Assembly (NCBI RefSeq): GCF_001931685.1 | Contig: NZ_MOOY01000005.1 | Span: forward strand, 69,106-133,105 | Length of the DNA: 64,000 nt | Direction: 5' to 3' | Source of the DNA: Pararhizobium arenae | GTDB taxonomy: Bacteria; Pseudomonadota; Alphaproteobacteria; Rhizobiales; Rhizobiaceae | Shown: piece by piece, positions 7,174 through 15,529 of the stretch | Numbering within the stretch: position 1 is the stretch's first letter | Layout: the number at the start of each line of letters is the position of its first letter | Notes under the pieces: model-generated | Told to the model about the DNA's origin: nothing | What the model saw: only the letters and a program-made list of their open reading frames with translations | Databases searched by the model: none | Position numbers and translations under genes: made by a program

Positions 7174-10082
7174 CAGACGGTCTCCTTTGCGGCGGAGCGG
7201 GCGGCTCGGGCTTGCGCGCGCGGCGCACGAACCGACTGGTGGGCAAGGGCGATCAGGATCAGAACGGTCGCGCCGAGCACGAGCGAAAAGACGCCGAGGT
7301 CGAAAAGGATGGCGCTTGCCAGCGGCACTTTTCCGATGATCGGCAGATCGGCATATTGGGCATGGGACGTCAGGAACGGATAGCCGAACAGCCAGGAGCC
7401 GAGGCCGGTTGCGGTTGCAACGATCAGGCCGATGCTCATCCAGCGCAGGGGGTGGATACGAAGCCGCTCTTCCACCCAGCGTGTGCCGCCCGCCATGTAT
7501 TGCAGGATGAAGGCGATGGACATTGTGATACCCGCCGCAAAGCCGCCTCCCGGCAGATCGTGGCCGCGGAAGAACAGGAAAGCCGCAAACAGGCCGATGG
7601 CCGGGAACATCCAGCGCATGATGACCGAAGGCACGAAGAGGTATTCTGCGATGCTGTCGCCCTTGGCGCGATCGGGATGCTTGTCGTCGAAGGCATTCTG
7701 CACGCGTTGCTGCTCCGGCGTTTCCAGGCTCTCTGTGGCGGGGCGGAAGCGCAGGAGAAGCGCAAAGACCGTCAGCGCCACGATGCACAGCACGGCGATC
7801 TCTCCCAGCGTATCGAAGCCGCGGAAATCAACGAGGATGACGTTGACGACATTGGTGCCGCCGCCTTCGCTATAAGCACGCTCTAGGAAGTAGCTCGAGA
7901 TCGTCTCGGGCAGCGACTTGGTCATCAGCGTGTAGGAAATCAGCATCATGCCGATGCCGCAGAGAATGGCGAGCGCGAAGTCGCGCAGGCGACGCATGCG
8001 GACGGGAAAGGTCATGATCTCCTGTTCGTCATGCTGCTCGATACGTTTCGGCAGCCAGCGCAGGCCGAGCAGGATCAGAACCGTGGTGACGATTTCGACG
8101 AGCAGCTGCGTTACAGCGAGATCCGGTGCCGAGAGCCAGACAAAGGTCAGGCACGTCGCCAGCCCGGCACCGCCGAGCAGCACGAGCGAGGCAAGGCGGT
8201 GAAATTTCGCCTGATAAGCCGCACCGATGGCGCAGATGATGCCGATCAGCCAGAGGAAGCCAAGCACCGGATCGATAGACCGCACCACGATTTCCGCCGG
8301 TGAGAAGCCTCTCAGCAACAACGGTATCGCGCCTGCCGCCAGCGCCACTAAAATGAGGACGCGCATCTGCGGCTGCAGCCGGCGCGTGCCAGCCCGCATT
8401 TCAATGGAGCGGGCCCATTTCCACGACAGCGTGACCAGGACGCGCTCGAAGATGCGCTGGCCTTCGAGCCGACGGAAGAGCGGCGGTCCCTCGATGCTGG
8501 TGGCGAGGTAATTCTTCATGATAAGGAACAGCGCCACGCCGCCGGCAAGGGCGATGAGGCTCATGAACAACGGCAGGTTCCAGCCGTGCCAGACGGCGAG
8601 GCTGTAGTTTGGTGTTGCCGGGCCGAGAACGGATTGTACGGCCGTGTGCAGGAAGGGACCGATTGTATAGCTCGGCACGATGCCGACAACGAGGCAGGCG
8701 AGCACGAGAAACTCGATCGGCGCGCGCATCCAGTGCGGGGGCTCGTGTGGCGATTTCGGGAGGTCGACAGGTGGCGGGCCAAAGAAGACGCTGTGAATGA
8801 AGCGCAGCGAATAGGTCACCGCGAACATGCTGGCGAGCGTGGCAACGTAAGGCGTCACCGTATCGAGCAGGTTGTATCTGTGGGTTTCGATCGCCTCCGC
8901 GAAGAACATTTCCTTGGAGAGGAAGCCGTTCAGGAGCGGCACGCCGGCCATTGAGGCGCTGGCGACCATGGCGAGCGTGGCTGTGAAAGGCATGAACCGG
9001 AAGAGGCCGCTCAGGCGGCGCATGTCGCGGGTGCCGGTTTCGTGGTCGATAATGCCCGCGGCCATGAACAGCGACGCCTTGAAGGTCGCATGGTTGATCG
9101 TGTGGAAGATCGCCGCGACCGCCGCGAGCGGGCTGCCCAGGCTGAGCAGGACCGTGATCAGCCCGAGATGACTGATGGTCGAATAGGCGAGCAACCCTTT
9201 CAGGTCCTGTTGAAAAATAGCGAAATAGGCGCCCAGCAGCAGCGTGCTCAGGCCCGCGAGCCCGACGATCCAGAACCAGGCGTCCGTGCCGGCCATGACC
9301 GGCCAGAGCCGGATGAGCAGGAAGACGCCAGCCTTGACCAGCGTCGCGGAGTGCAGGAAGGCAGAAACAGGCGTCGGAGCCGCCATGGCATGGGGCAGCC
9401 AGAAATGGAATGGAAACTGCGCACTCTTCGTCAGCGCGCCCAACAGGATAAGAACGAGGATCGTCGTGTAGAGCGGATGCTCGCGAATGACATTACCGGA
9501 GGCAAGAACGACATCGAGATCGTAGCTGCCGACGACGTGGCCGATCAGCATTAGCCCGACGAACATGCAGAGGCCGCCGGTGCCGGTCACCGTCAGGGCC
9601 ATGCGGGCGCCGTCTCGGGCGGCTGCATTATGGTACCAGTAGCCGATCAGCAGGAACGAAATGATGCTGGTCAGCTCCCAGAAAATGGCAAGCAGCACCA
9701 GATTGCCCGAAAGGACCACGCCGAGCATGGCCCCCATGAAGGCGAGGAACAGCGAGAAGAAGCGCGGCACAGGATCGCTTGCCGACATATAATAGCGGGC
9801 ATAGACGACGACGAGCAGGCCGATGGCGGTGACGAGGCTTGCAAACATCCATGCGAAGCCATCCATGCGCAGCGTAAAGTTGAGGCCGAGTTCCGGCAGC
9901 CACGCGATCTCGTATTTCAACGGTTCGCCATTCGCGATTGCAGGATAGAGACCCGCCGACGTCGCAAGGCAGAAGAGTGCGATTGCGCCTGACCACCAGG
10001 CGGACACCGTGCCTTTATGGCTCGGGATGCAGATTGCAACAAGGCTTCCTGCAAAAGGCGCAAGAACCAGACTCAAGAGCAA
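7173..10082 (-). CDS. phaAB: Mrp/Pha antiporter fused subunit AB
   Basis: 969-residue fusion of MrpA (NuoL-like, about residues 1-800) and MrpB (about 820-945), as in the rhizobial pha systems; separate genes are usual in Bacillus. Conserved elements are FWELTSIISFLLIGYW, the lysine-containing KSAQFPFHFWLPHAMAAPTPVSA stretch (about residues 224-246) and the MrpB-like PGGGFAAGI loop. In S. meliloti the pha locus serves potassium/pH adaptation and nodule invasion; that role here is inference. No ATG fits: the first usable start is TTG at 10082, with GAGGA about 26 bases upstream, so the true start may be a few codons earlier. Confidence 0.9.
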   Translation of the reverse strand: MLLSLVLAPFAGSLVAICIPSHKGTVSAWWSGAIALFCLATSAGLYPAIANGEPLKYEIAWLPELGLNFTLRMDGFAWMFASLVTAIGLLVVVYARYYMSASDPVPRFFSLFLAFMGAMLGVVLSGNLVLLAIFWELTSIISFLLIGYWYHNAAARDGARMALTVTGTGGLCMFVGLMLIGHVVGSYDLDVVLASGNVIREHPLYTTILVLILLGALTKSAQFPFHFWLPHAMAAPTPVSAFLHSATLVKAGVFLLIRLWPVMAGTDAWFWIVGLAGLSTLLLGAYFAIFQQDLKGLLAYSTISHLGLITVLLSLGSPLAAVAAIFHTINHATFKASLFMAAGIIDHETGTRDMRRLSGLFRFMPFTATLAMVASASMAGVPLLNGFLSKEMFFAEAIETHRYNLLDTVTPYVATLASMFAVTYSLRFIHSVFFGPPPVDLPKSPHEPPHWMRAPIEFLVLACLVVGIVPSYTIGPFLHTAVQSVLGPATPNYSLAVWHGWNLPLFMSLIALAGGVALFLIMKNYLATSIEGPPLFRRLEGQRIFERVLVTLSWKWARSIEMRAGTRRLQPQMRVLILVALAAGAIPLLLRGFSPAEIVVRSIDPVLGFLWLIGIICAIGAAYQAKFHRLASLVLLGGAGLATCLTFVWLSAPDLAVTQLLVEIVTTVLILLGLRWLPKRIEQHDEQEIMTFPVRMRRLRDFALAILCGIGMMLISYTLMTKSLPETISSYFLERAYSEGGGTNVVNVILVDFRGFDTLGEIAVLCIVALTVFALLLRFRPATESLETPEQQRVQNAFDDKHPDRAKGDSIAEYLFVPSVIMRWMFPAIGLFAAFLFFRGHDLPGGGFAAGITMSIAFILQYMAGGTRWVEERLRIHPLRWMSIGLIVATATGLGSWLFGYPFLTSHAQYADLPIIGKVPLASAILFDLGVFSLVLGATVLILIALAHQSVRAPRAQARAARSAAKETV

Positions 10083-10563
10083 TGTCGCGGTGATCTCTAT
10101 CGTTTTTTCCTCAATCGCGTTTCACGGAGAAGATCCGTCCGGATCTTGCAGCGCGTTGCGATGCGCATTCGAGCGACCGCAGGGCGCCTCAACCGGAGCG
10201 TCGACGAAGTCCCAGGCCGAACTGGCTGGACACGAAGCGGCAGGTCCGCGTCATCATGACCGGACATATCCGATCTCGTCCCGCACCACGAGAAATTGCG
10301 GTGCGAATGCTTCCAAGGAAGGGCATCTGTTTTATGGCTGCTTTCCGCCGCCATGCCAACCCGTAAGTTCAATAAAATCCGCGCCCTGCGGCAATTCGTT
10401 CGCCGCCAGGCACAGGCGATCCCAGAAACAACAGCGGGCTGTCTGTCGTTATTTTTGTAACGAAATGTGGAAGTGACGCGCACAGAAACGTTCAGACAAA
10501 TCTGATGCCGGTCGGGAACGGCAGGGAAGGATGCGTTTTTGCTGATGAATGCTATAACGAGGC
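10083..10563. promoter_or_regulatory. Intergenic region with inverted repeat upstream of phaAB
   Basis: 480 bases between divergent phaAB and the response regulator, presumably holding both promoters. The clearest structure is a perfect inverted repeat at 10130-10147, arms AAGATCCG and CGGATCTT with a two-base centre, 48-65 bases upstream of the phaAB start; the tiny centre suits a protein-binding site better than an RNA hairpin. Short open frames here have no recognisable product. I cannot assign -35/-10 boxes with confidence. Confidence 0.45.
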
Positions 10564-11277
10564 ATGGACAATCCCTCTCATATTCTCGTCGTCGATGACG
10601 ATCCGGAAATCCGCCGGCTTCTTGGCAAATATCTCGATGGCCAGGGGTTTCGTGTCAGTTTGGCGGGCAGCCGAACCGAGTGCGAAGCCAAGCTCAGCGA
10701 GTTGAAAATCGATCTTCTGGTTCTCGACGTCATGCTGCCGGATGGCTCTGGGCTCGATCTCTGCCGCTCGCTTCGGGAGCGTCTGCCGGGACTTTCGATT
10801 ATTCTTCTGACCGCCTTGAAAGAGGATGTCGATCGAATCATCGGCCTCGAATTCGGGGCGGACGACTATCTCGGCAAGCCCTTCAATCCGCGCGAACTGG
10901 CGGCCCGTATCCGTGCCGTGCTGCGCCGTGGCAAACAGGAGCCGCGGCAATCGGTCGAGCGACGTTATATCTTCGCGAACTACGTCGCAGATATCGAAAG
11001 CCGGACGCTCACCGCGCCGGACGGCTCTCCTGTTGACCTGACCGGCGGTGAGTTTGAGCTGCTGATGGTCTTCCTTCAGCGACCCGGACGTGTTCTTTCC
11101 CGCGATTCCCTTCTCGACCTAACCCAGGGGCGGACGGCTGATCCTTTCGATCGCTCAATCGACATCCTCGTCAGCAGGCTGCGACGAAAACTCGGCGATG
11201 CCAGCGTGTTCAACCTGCTGAAGACCGTGCGCAACAAGGGCTACCAACTCGCAGTTCCTGTCGAGCGCGGCGGCTGA
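10564..11277 (+). CDS. OmpR-family response regulator
   Basis: 237 residues. Receiver domain about residues 5-118 with acidic pocket DDD at 11-13, phospho-acceptor Asp55 in LLVLDVMLP, Thr83 and Lys105 in YLGKPFNP. C-terminal winged-helix DNA-binding domain about 135-232, ending LLKTVRNKGYQLAVPV, the usual OmpR/PhoB wing. Followed after one base by its sensor kinase, so the two form a cotranscribed pair. The regulated genes are not evident; the divergent pha operon and the nearby efflux protein are neighbours, not proven targets. Confidence 0.92.
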   Translation: MDNPSHILVVDDDPEIRRLLGKYLDGQGFRVSLAGSRTECEAKLSELKIDLLVLDVMLPDGSGLDLCRSLRERLPGLSIILLTALKEDVDRIIGLEFGADDYLGKPFNPRELAARIRAVLRRGKQEPRQSVERRYIFANYVADIESRTLTAPDGSPVDLTGGEFELLMVFLQRPGRVLSRDSLLDLTQGRTADPFDRSIDILVSRLRRKLGDASVFNLLKTVRNKGYQLAVPVERGG

Positions 11278-11278
11278 T

Positions 11279-12532
11279 ATGTGGTCGCTGCGCACGCGCT
11301 TTACCGTACTTCTCGTCATCGCCGTTCTTCTGGTACTCGTCATCGCGACGTTTGTGACGACACAGCTCCTGCGCAAGCCGTCAGAGGCGATCTTCGCGCA
11401 GGCCCTCGCCGAAAAGGCCGAACTTGCCTACCAGTTGCTGGAGAAAGATCCCCAAAGTGCGCAGGGGCTGCAGATACGCATCGGCAATCCGCCCCTTGCG
11501 GAATGGATCGATGTCAAGCGCACCGAAGGATTGAATGCGGTTGCAAGGAAGAGCGGCTACCAGGCTGAGATGGCTATGCTGTGGCATTCCGACGACCGCG
11601 CCCGTGGACTGGCCGTCAGGCTTTCCGACGGGCGATGGGCCTATCTCGTCTTTCCCGGTCCCGGTCCCTTTCCTCTCTGGCCGCTGATGGCCTATCTGAC
11701 TCTGGTGGCCGCCGGTGTCGTTGCTGTCGCGGTCTATGCAAGCGACGTCATGATGCGTCCGCTGAGGGTGCTCGACGAGGCGATCTCGAACATCAGGCCG
11801 GACGGCGTTATTCCCGAAATGGCGGAAAGCGGCCCGATGGAGGTGCGAACCACCGTGCGGACCCTCAACAAGCTGTCCTCGCGGCTCAACACGGCCATTG
11901 CCAGCCGCATGCGTCTTATCGCGGCGGCCGGGCACGATATGCGCACACCGATGACACGCATGCGACTGCGGGCTGAATTCGTCACCGACAATGACGACCG
12001 CATGGCGTGGTTGAGGGATCTCGACGAGCTCGACCAAATTGCCGATAGCGCGATCCGGCTCGTGCGGGAAGAAGTCAATCCTGAGGCCCACGAACCGGTG
12101 TCGCTGGACGGCCTCGTCGGCGATGTCGTTTCCGAGCTCGTCGAAATGGGTTTGCCGGTCGAGCAAGGCAGGGTGGAGCCGGCGCTCGTTGTCGGCGCTT
12201 CCTTCGCGTTGAAGCGGGCGCTGCGAAACCTTATCGTCAATGCCGCGACCCATGGATTGAGCGCAGCGATATCGCTTCGCTGCGATAGCAGCGGATATGC
12301 GGTTCTTGCGATCGTTGATCGCGGGCCGGGCATTCCAGCGGATCTCCTCGACCGCGTCTTCGAGCCGTTTTTCCGTGTGGATCAGGCGCGTCGCAAGCTG
12401 ATACCCGGAGCGGGTCTCGGTCTGGCAATCGCGCGTGAGATCATCGAGAACCATGGTGGGACCGTTACCATCGTCAACCGGCCCGGAGGCGGCCTGATGC
12501 AGACGATCTCGCTGCCGCTTCTTCAAGCCTGA
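11279..12532 (+). CDS. Sensor histidine kinase
   Basis: 417 residues in the inner membrane. Span one about residues 9-30, a periplasmic sensing region about 31-130, span two about 134-154, HAMP linker, then the DHp domain with phospho-accepting His219 in AAAGHDMRTPMTRM, and the ATP-binding domain with N-box NLIVNAATHG, G1 box DRGPGIP and G2 box GAGLGLAIA. It starts one base after the response-regulator stop, so translation is coupled. The small periplasmic domain has no motif that reveals its signal. Resembles EnvZ-type kinases. Confidence 0.92.
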   Translation: MWSLRTRFTVLLVIAVLLVLVIATFVTTQLLRKPSEAIFAQALAEKAELAYQLLEKDPQSAQGLQIRIGNPPLAEWIDVKRTEGLNAVARKSGYQAEMAMLWHSDDRARGLAVRLSDGRWAYLVFPGPGPFPLWPLMAYLTLVAAGVVAVAVYASDVMMRPLRVLDEAISNIRPDGVIPEMAESGPMEVRTTVRTLNKLSSRLNTAIASRMRLIAAAGHDMRTPMTRMRLRAEFVTDNDDRMAWLRDLDELDQIADSAIRLVREEVNPEAHEPVSLDGLVGDVVSELVEMGLPVEQGRVEPALVVGASFALKRALRNLIVNAATHGLSAAISLRCDSSGYAVLAIVDRGPGIPADLLDRVFEPFFRVDQARRKLIPGAGLGLAIAREIIENHGGTVTIVNRPGGGLMQTISLPLLQA

Positions 12533-12658
12533 ACCGCGGCCGAAGACGGATATCTTCTGAAGCTCGATCGTGGTGAGGCTGCGGATACCGTCACCGTTTT
12601 TTCCGGATGATCCTTGCGGCGTAAGCGGCGCTTTTTCATTTGATAGCCTAAAACGAAA

Positions 12659-12681
12659 GCGGCCGCCGAAATGGCGGCCGC
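12659..12681. terminator. Bidirectional terminator hairpin
   Basis: Perfect nine-base-pair stem, GCGGCCGCC and GGCGGCCGC around a GAAAT loop. On the plus strand it is followed by TTGATCATTTTT and on the minus strand by a T-containing tail, so it can end both the kinase transcript and the convergent efflux gene. Confidence 0.75.
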
Positions 12682-12738
12682 TTGATCATTTTTCTCGTCA
12701 GGAGAAGCGGCGCGATCGCCGCAGTGTCGCTTTCCCCC

Positions 12739-14172
12739 TTACTGGGTTGCAGCGACTTCTCTCGTCGGGGTCTGGATTGCCGAGCCGCCGCCGATAGCGA
12801 TGTTGAGCGCGACATAGTTGCTTGCGAGATTGCGGATGCTGGCTGCAAGCGTCACGCGCGATGCGGCGAGGTTGCGCTCGGCGTCGAGGACGTCGAGCAG
12901 CGAGGTTGCGCCGCCACGATAGCTTTCGCGGGCAAGGCTCAGGGCCTGCTCGTAGGAATCCACCACCTTGCGCAGGGCGGCGACCGTTTCGTAGTTCTTG
13001 CGCAGGGCGATAAGCGCATTCTCGACTTCCTCAACCGCGTTCAGCACCGTTGCCTTCCAGGTGAGATACTGCTGCTGCGCTGCGGATTTCTCGATCTCGA
13101 CATTCGCCTTCAGGCGGCCGCCGTTGAAGACCGGGATCGACAGGCTCGGGCCGAAGGACCACGCGCCGGTGCCGCCGGTTGCCGCAGACGCAATCGTGCG
13201 GGTCGCATCGATCGTGCCGCCGAGCGAAAGGCTCGGGTAGAGCTGCGCCTCGGCAACGCCGATTGCCGCGGTCTGGGCCGCCAGCAGGCGCTCGGCACTG
13301 CGGATGTCCGGACGATTGCGGATGAGGTCTGCCGGGATGCCGACCTTGGTGTTGTAGCGCGGCCAGGGCTGGGCCGCGCCCTTGATGAGGCTGGCGGTAA
13401 CCGACGTGGCAGGCAGGCCAAGCAGGGTTGCGATGTGATTTGCAGCCTGATTGAAGCCGGTCTCGTAGCCGGGAAGCTCGGCAAGCGTGGTGTTGACCAG
13501 ACCTTCGGCCTGAACGACATCGAGGCTGGAGGCTGCGCCGGCCGCCTTGATATCGTTGGTGAGCTTCAGGGTTTCGCGACGCGATTCAAGGTTCTTGCGC
13601 TGCAGCGCCAGAGCTTCCTGATTGTAACGGGCCTCGATGTAAGAGGTCGTCAGATCAGAGAGATAGGCAAGACGCGCGACATTCACATTGTCGTAAGAGG
13701 CGTCGAGGCTCGCTTCAGCGCTTTCCTTGGCGCGGCGATACTGGCCGAAGAGGTCGATCAGCCAGGAGGCGTCGCCGCCGGCATTGAGCGTCTTCGTCTG
13801 GCTATGGTCGCGACCCGTGGAATCCCGCAAGTAGGAACCATCCGATCCCTGTGCCGTCGCGGCGCCGCCGGCATTGATCTGCGGCAGACCACCGGCGCCA
13901 GCCACGATCACATTGGCGCGGGCTTCGACGATGCGCTCCAGAGCCTGCTGGACGTCAAGGTTTTCGTTCATGCCCTGGGCGACGAGAGCGTTCAGTCGCG
14001 TGTCGCGGAAAGCTTCCCACCAGGGATTGAGGGTAACGTTGTCGCTGCTCGCATGGCCACCCTGGGAGAACTTGGCGGGAAGGGCTTCGTCAGGTTTCTG
14101 ATAGTCGGGTCCGACGACGCAGCCGGAAAGCAGAAGAAGGCTCAAGGGAAGGAGCACTTTGAGAGTTTTCAT
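12739..14172 (-). CDS. NodT-family outer membrane efflux lipoprotein
   Basis: 477 residues from the ATG at 14172, preceded by GGGGAA; an ATG four codons earlier is also possible. Lipoprotein signal with lipobox LLLLSGC (Cys about residue 18), then two OEP (TolC-like) repeats, the RND-associated outer-membrane factor family. PGLPATS-like and PDIRSAERLLAAQTAAIGVAEAQLYPSL-type stretches are characteristic of NodT/OprM proteins (the conserved arginine-proline segment before an Ala-rich helix). No membrane-fusion or RND pump gene is adjacent, so it must pair with a pump encoded elsewhere. Confidence 0.88.
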   Translation of the reverse strand: MKTLKVLLPLSLLLLSGCVVGPDYQKPDEALPAKFSQGGHASSDNVTLNPWWEAFRDTRLNALVAQGMNENLDVQQALERIVEARANVIVAGAGGLPQINAGGAATAQGSDGSYLRDSTGRDHSQTKTLNAGGDASWLIDLFGQYRRAKESAEASLDASYDNVNVARLAYLSDLTTSYIEARYNQEALALQRKNLESRRETLKLTNDIKAAGAASSLDVVQAEGLVNTTLAELPGYETGFNQAANHIATLLGLPATSVTASLIKGAAQPWPRYNTKVGIPADLIRNRPDIRSAERLLAAQTAAIGVAEAQLYPSLSLGGTIDATRTIASAATGGTGAWSFGPSLSIPVFNGGRLKANVEIEKSAAQQQYLTWKATVLNAVEEVENALIALRKNYETVAALRKVVDSYEQALSLARESYRGGATSLLDVLDAERNLAASRVTLAASIRNLASNYVALNIAIGGGSAIQTPTREVAATQ

Positions 14173-14648
14173 CGGGTTCCCCATCCGGCAACGGAGCGCC
14201 GGTAACTAACGATTCACTTTTTGTCTTTAGCATTTTCCGCGCCGCAAGCGAGCGGGCAATTGCGAACAAGGCCCCAAAACAAAATTTCCACAGTTCAGTG
14301 TTTCCCATGCGCCACGCATGGGAAATCGCGTTCGCGCAACCGCCGCCGGCCCCAAAGGATCAGACGACGAAACGCGCAAAACCTGTTAACCGTTGTAGGT
14401 AACGGTCTTGCGTCAAGCGAGTATCTATTTGTTTCTGATGATGAGGGCCCACACGATTTTCTGGGCGTGCGCTGATTATGTCACAGGCCGGCAAATCGGC
14501 GCGAAGGATGACGGACATCGCGATTGCGGCGTTTCATGGCCGAATGGGGCGCGGCGCCCATATCAGAAGCAGGTGGTGCGCATCATGCGACCGGTCGATG
14601 TTTGTCTCCCCCGTCAACAGCCTCGGCTAACCCTTGGGGGACAGATGT
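14173..14648. repeat. Intergenic region with perfect 25-base inverted repeat
   Basis: About 475 bases between the efflux gene start and the end of the small coiled-coil gene. It holds a perfect inverted repeat at 14301-14325: arms TTTCCCATGCG and CGCATGGGAAA with a three-base CCA centre, about 130 bases upstream of the efflux start codon. There is no T-tract on either side, so it does not look like an intrinsic terminator; an operator or RNA hairpin is possible. The rest has only short frames with no recognisable product. Confidence 0.5.
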
Positions 14649-15017
14649 TCAGACCCACATTTCGCGATCGCCGAAGCCATCGCCTTCGCTGAAGTTGCGG
14701 GTGCCGATCATGGACACCGCCTCAGTCGTCTGCGACTGCTGAGCCTGGGACGACTGTGTGGCATTTGTCGTCTGCTCCTGCGTGCTCGCCTTGCGGGCCT
14801 CGGCCGCTTCGGCCGCCTTCAGCTTGGCCTGCAATTCTGCGATCTCTTCATTGATCGCATCCTTGTCTTCCTGTGTTTCGGCGTCCTCGAGCTCGGCCTG
14901 CTTGGCCTCGATTTGGGACTTGAGGGATGCCGTCTGCGAAGTGCCGCTGCTGCTACTGGTGCTCGATGTACTCGTGAGCGTAGACAGCAACGAGGTGCTT
15001 GAAATGGCTCCAACCAT
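14649..15017 (-). CDS. FlxA-like small coiled-coil protein
   Basis: 122 residues. The N-terminal 30 residues are rich in Ser and Thr, residues about 32-75 form a charged coiled coil (KSQIEAKQAELEDAET and NEEIAELQAKLKAAEAAEA), and the tail is Gln/Thr-rich. This composition and order resemble FlxA-like proteins; no function is established for them that I can rely on. A strong ribosome site, AGGAAAGAGG, lies directly upstream of the ATG, which supports a real gene. No signal peptide or membrane span; stands alone. Confidence 0.7.
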   Translation of the reverse strand: MVGAISSTSLLSTLTSTSSTSSSSGTSQTASLKSQIEAKQAELEDAETQEDKDAINEEIAELQAKLKAAEAAEARKASTQEQTTNATQSSQAQQSQTTEAVSMIGTRNFSEGDGFGDREMWV

Positions 15018-15529
15018 CCTCTTTCCTTTCTGGTGGGTTGCGGTGCGTCCTTGCTTAAAGCAGCCAAAGCTAAACGGTTTGTCACGGCAATCCTGCAGAA
15101 GTAATCATTGGTTTTTCGGGTAATTTCAACGCCTGGAAACATTTCCGACAAGTATAGCGTGCGGCTTACGAGGGAAGCTTTTCCCGCCTTCTGCTAGTTC
15201 TTTCCATCTCGGGAAAATAAATTGCGTAGATCCCGCGTTCCAAGGAATGAATGAAGGGAATTTTTCGAAAAAACTGCTGCCGACTGCAAAGCCTACATTA
15301 TGTCGCGGCCTGCAGATTTATCACTCTGTCGAAACAGAGCGGAAATATGACGACATTTACGGGATCTGAGGGGAAACAAGTCGATACAAAAATCTGGTCG
15401 GTTCCAAGCCCCTTCGAGGCATCGACAAGCGCTATCGCGGGCTTTTATCCGCCATTTAAGGCTGCAGCGTGTGGGGACGTGTCTTGCCAGCGGCGAATCG
15501 AGGGTAACGGGGACCGCTTAAGTCTTGCG
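15018..15529. other. Intergenic region without recognisable feature
   Basis: About 510 bases between the start of the FlxA-like gene and the end of the GGDEF-EAL gene, both on the minus strand. It is AT-richer than its surroundings and must contain the FlxA-like gene promoter. I see no convincing gene, RNA or terminator hairpin in it. Confidence 0.5.

Noticed and set aside
10097..10483. 128-codon frame on the minus strand in the pha/two-component intergenic region
   Set aside because: Arginine-rich composition typical of out-of-frame GC-rich DNA and no recognisable domain.
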